Shown: piece by piece, positions 60,945 through 64,000 of the stretch
How positions within the stretch are numbered: position 1 is the stretch's first letter
How the letters are laid out: every line of letters begins with the position of its first letter
Source: Lunularia cruciata
Taxonomy: Eukaryota > Streptophyta > Marchantiopsida > Lunulariales > Lunulariaceae
Direction: 5' to 3'
Assembly: GCA_948567375.1 (NCBI GenBank)
Contig: OX419762.1
Coordinates: 44,993,034 to 45,057,033, forward strand
Length of the DNA: 64,000 bases
Notes under the pieces: model-generated
Told to the model about the DNA's origin: nothing
The model's input: the letters and a program-made list of their open reading frames with translations, nothing else
Database searches by the model: none
Position numbers and translations under genes: made by a program

Positions 60945-61976
60945 TAGTCACACACACATGCATGATATTAAGCACTTACCTAGTTCAAACACCAGTGTTG
61001 TGTTATGGTTTGATTAGCTAGGGAAAAAAGTAATCTAGTGCTATTTAATTGTATAATGTTGGAGTAGATTCTATGATGAATCTCTTGTTTGAGCTATTGC
61101 CATGTGAGAAATCTATGTACATTAAAGTGATTGGCCACATGGATTACAATTTTTTCCTTTTTGAGTACTCTTATGTATATAGGTTGTGGAGACTTGATAA
61201 ATTAGAGAGTGTTTTAGTCTTAGGACTCTCAAGTAGGAGGATGTTGGAGAGTTTGAGTTATTATAGGGAGTGGAAGCTAGATTGTTGGAGAGAGAGTTTG
61301 AACAAGATCTATTCCATGCTCTTGATGTGTTACTCCCAAATCATTTTCTCATCAAGCTTCAAGTTTTTCACCATGATCACTTTTGAGCTTGGATGGTTGC
61401 ACATTTTAGGCCTATGTTCATGGAGTTAGTAGTGGAAATCCCCAGTCCTATTTCTCTCTAGTGCTTACTTATGAATAAGTTTGGGATTTGACTATTTATG
61501 TGCCATTTGTAGAAAGAGAGAAATTTAATTTTGCTCAATCCTTCAAGGTGGAATTTTAGGGCCCATGTGTCAAAAGGAGAATGACTAAGTGATAAAAGTA
61601 CAAGAAATTAGTCCCCAACATATGAAGTCTAGACTTTTTGATTTTTGAGGAAGTTAGAAAGGTGAATTTGGAGATAAAAACCATACTTGGAGGGAAGAGA
61701 AAATAGGCTATGGTTTGGAAATAAGATTCTATGGATTTGAGTAGACTATAAGTGGGATATGATCAACTGAATTAAGGGCCAAATTCATATCTAGGTGCAC
61801 AAATTGGAAATGTTTTAGAATTTTATTACAACTTTTCATGATCTATTACTGGGCTTAAACATTAAACAAAAAATTATGTTGAGCTCAAGAAATTACATGT
61901 TTGGATTGATCTTGAATATGCTATGATTAATTGATTTTTGAGTATAAGAAATCAAAGTATGGGAAAGGATATTTTG
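60651..61976. other. Spacer with possible LINE 3' tail and (TA)n
   Basis: 60700-60863 is T/G-rich (TTTGTACTCC-like text TATGTACTCCTTTCCCC) and runs into a TA repeat, which resembles the 3' end of a plant LINE, but this is weak. 60960-61976 holds nothing recognised. Confidence 0.35.
60864..60938. repeat. (TA)n microsatellite, 75 bp
   Basis: Uninterrupted TA run; YIYI open frames across it are artefacts. Confidence 0.96.
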
Positions 61977-64000
61977 TGTAAAATACCAAGGAGAGAAATA
62001 GGAGAATGAAAGATCTTACTAAGAGATCACATTGGAACTCTTGAATGAGGGAAACTCTGAATGCTTAGCATGAGCTTGGGATTTGGTATTTAAAAGGAAC
62101 ATATAAGGTTGTTGAGAAGCTTCTCAAGAAGTTTCCTAAAAACTATGTACTTAGAGTGCAAGCTAAGTTAACTAAGAAGGTTCTTGAGAAACTTCATTCT
62201 AGAAGCTACCTACTTGGCATGCAAGCTAAATTAGTTGGGAAACTTCTTAAGAAGTTTTCTCTTAGAAGCCACCTATATGGCATGCAAACTAAACTAGCTA
62301 CAAAGCTTCCCAAGAAGCTTCTTCCTAGATATTACCATTTGATATACACCTTACTCAATACTTGGAAGGTACCAAGAAGCTTCCTAGATACTTCTAGAAT
62401 ATGTTTATAATTTTTGGCTAATTTGGCCTATTTACTACTTCATTAGTCTTGATTAACTCATTTGTAAACTTCTTATTGTTACATATTCTACCACTGCTAG
62501 TTGGCAACATCCTCATCACCATGGAAATTTCAAACTCCTAGATGGCAATTTGTGCATTATGGAGATGAGAAAGAGGCTCCCAAGTGGCATAATGAAGGGG
62601 ATACCCTTTCCAAAGGACTTTATACTTAGTATGTTATTGGTGACCATGTTGAACGTAATGATGCCCAAGGATACAATCCAACTTCATATTGCTCATGATT
62701 GTTGATAGGAAAGGGACATTGGACTCAAATAGAAAAGGAAGATGGACTAGAAACAAAAGGTATCAACTTAGAAATAGGAAAGACAAGGTGTATACACATA
62801 TGAAAAGGCAAGGGCAGTTAATAAGCAACAAAAGAAATGATTTGGGTGATATCAAATGGGTCTATCCAATTAGGAGCAAGTTTACAAATTTGGGTACCAA
62901 GTGGAAGAGGTAGGTTACTAGAAGAAAGCATGAACTTATCACCAAGTTGAAAGGTGAGATCATGATGATGTTGATCCATGTATTGCTTTTGATGATTTTG
63001 AGCAACAAGGAGATGAGATTTGGCTTGTTGTAGGGATATTGTGGTCAAGAAGGTGGTCCATATGAGGAATGTGAGATGGAAGAAGAGCAAGAAGGGAATC
63101 TAGAACAAGTGGATTTTGGCCAAAATTAAGGAAGAGCAGAGAGAATCTGATGCTTGCCTACTTAGAGTTATTGTAGGAAAACTTAACAACCACAAGGCAT
63201 TTATCCTAATTAGTATGGTGAACATTGACAAAGGCACAAAGTATATCCTCCAAAGTGCAATATGCATGTTAAGTTTGCCCATTTGTTTGAGGATGATAGG
63301 CCATGGACAAAGAAAGCTTGGTGCCAAGTAGTTTGAAGAATGCTTGCTAAAATTAACTAATGAATCAAGGATCACAATTTGAGATGAGTACATGAGGCAT
63401 CCCATGATGCTTGAATAAATTGTCAAAATAGATCTTGGCCAATGTTGGAGCATCCACTATATCAAAGGTTGGTGCCAAATGGATTTGCTTACTAAACTTA
63501 TCAACAAATTCCACAATTGTTGTATGACCTTGCTTTTTCTTTTGCAAGGATTTGATGAGATCTAAGCTAATGTATTCCCATTGAGCAGATGGGATAGGAA
63601 CTGGTTGAAAGAGTCTACTTGGCTTTTGGTTATTGGCTTTGTTGCACTGGCAACTCTCACAAGATTGGACAAACTCTCAAACCTCTTGTGCCATGTTGGG
63701 CCACAACATTGGCTTTTTAGGGGTACCCAAGGTCTTATCTACACCTTTGTGACCAGCACTTGGTAAGTCATGGGCTTCTTGGAGGTGCAAAGGTCATAGA
63801 TTTCCTTTGGTTGGAATATTAATCTGATTCTCACAAAATAGAAGACATTCCTTGAAGGAGAAGATGTTTTATTCTTTGCATGTATTGCAAGATAACCTTG
63901 TACCATTTGAAAGAAGAGGTCTTGTTGTAAAGCAAGCATAAACTTGATTTGGACTTTTCTATCAATTAACATTGTTGTAATTGCTATTGTGATGAGAGGT
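61977..64000 (-). mobile_element. Z5: Z element, continues off right edge
   Basis: 3' LTR at 61977-62484 (longer than in Z1, with extra GAA/TTC blocks), then moving right on the minus strand: chromodomain (about 62540-62700), integrase C-terminal region and core, integrase zinc region and the end of RNase H. RT, Gag and the 5' LTR would lie to the right. Confidence 0.88.
62500..64000 (-). pseudogene. Z5 integrase and chromodomain
   Basis: Chromodomain text EQYEVGCILGHH and VLWKGYP (WKGY intact). Integrase C-terminal domain at 62818-63090 (LGDKFMLSSSNLPLP), core at 63100-63550 (GHTTIVEFVDKFSKQIHLAP; VLISNCDP where DRDP is expected), zinc region near 63700-63790. Stops and frameshifts in several places. 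Confidence 0.83.

Overview
This is plant nuclear DNA made almost entirely of retrotransposons. It is AT-rich, I find no intact host gene, and the coding-like stretches are pieces of reverse transcriptase, RNase H, integrase, Gag and protease on both strands, broken by in-frame stops, frameshifts and nested insertions. Support for a plant comes from chromodomain Ty3/gypsy elements primed by initiator tRNA-Met, a short plant-type mitochondrial nad4 fragment, and heavy CpG-to-TpG/CpA decay. The species cannot be named. One family (X) encodes a DNMT3-like cytosine methyltransferase and a PHD finger; together with the type of non-LTR reverse transcriptase near 58 kb this hints at a non-seed plant or other streptophyte, but that is inference.

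Five families recur. X (minus strand; 1-8110 with insertions, and 39901-49861) is a Ty3/gypsy element with order Gag (two zinc knuckles) - protease - methyltransferase - RT - RNase H - integrase - PHD finger. Y (LTR beginning TGTAATACC) is a chromodomain Ty3/gypsy; copies Y1 4305-7965, Y2 28282-30621, Y3 59247-60650 and Y4 39050-53719, plus LTRs standing alone at 3513-4107, 10128-11280 and 19153-19809. Z (LTR beginning TGTAACAATATGG or TGTAATAGTATGG) is a second chromodomain Ty3/gypsy; Z1 12053-17700 is complete with perfect target duplications, Z2 is 33461-39049, Z3 28126-33460 (minus), Z4 53720-57087 (minus), Z5 61977 to the right edge (minus), and there is a solo LTR at 10784-11196. S is a ~690-bp solo-LTR-like repeat in three copies. 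A non-LTR reverse transcriptase pseudogene lies at 57740-59150.

Layout. 1-8.1 kb: X1 Gag, leader and 5' LTR, broken by S1, a Y LTR and Y1 (itself broken by S2). 8.1-10.1 kb: an unrecognised, stop-ridden, glutamate-rich coding-like tract. 10.1-11.3 kb: a Y LTR holding a Z solo LTR, then a perfect hairpin. 12-17.7 kb: Z1. 17.7-28.1 kb: mostly unannotatable AT-rich DNA with a Y LTR, a decayed gypsy RT, a long AAAT repeat, TA repeats and a nad4 fragment. 28.1-39 kb: Z3 holding Y2, fused head-to-head to Z2. 39-53.7 kb: Y4 holding X2 in its RT gene and S3 in its 3' LTR. 53.7-64 kb: Z4, the non-LTR RT, Y3 and Z5.

The most interesting content is X2, a retrotransposon that carried both a DNA methyltransferase and a histone-reader-type zinc finger, beside two families using a chromodomain at the same C-terminal position. 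Second is the Z LTR, whose U3 holds four clusters of heat-shock-element sequence just upstream of its TATA box.
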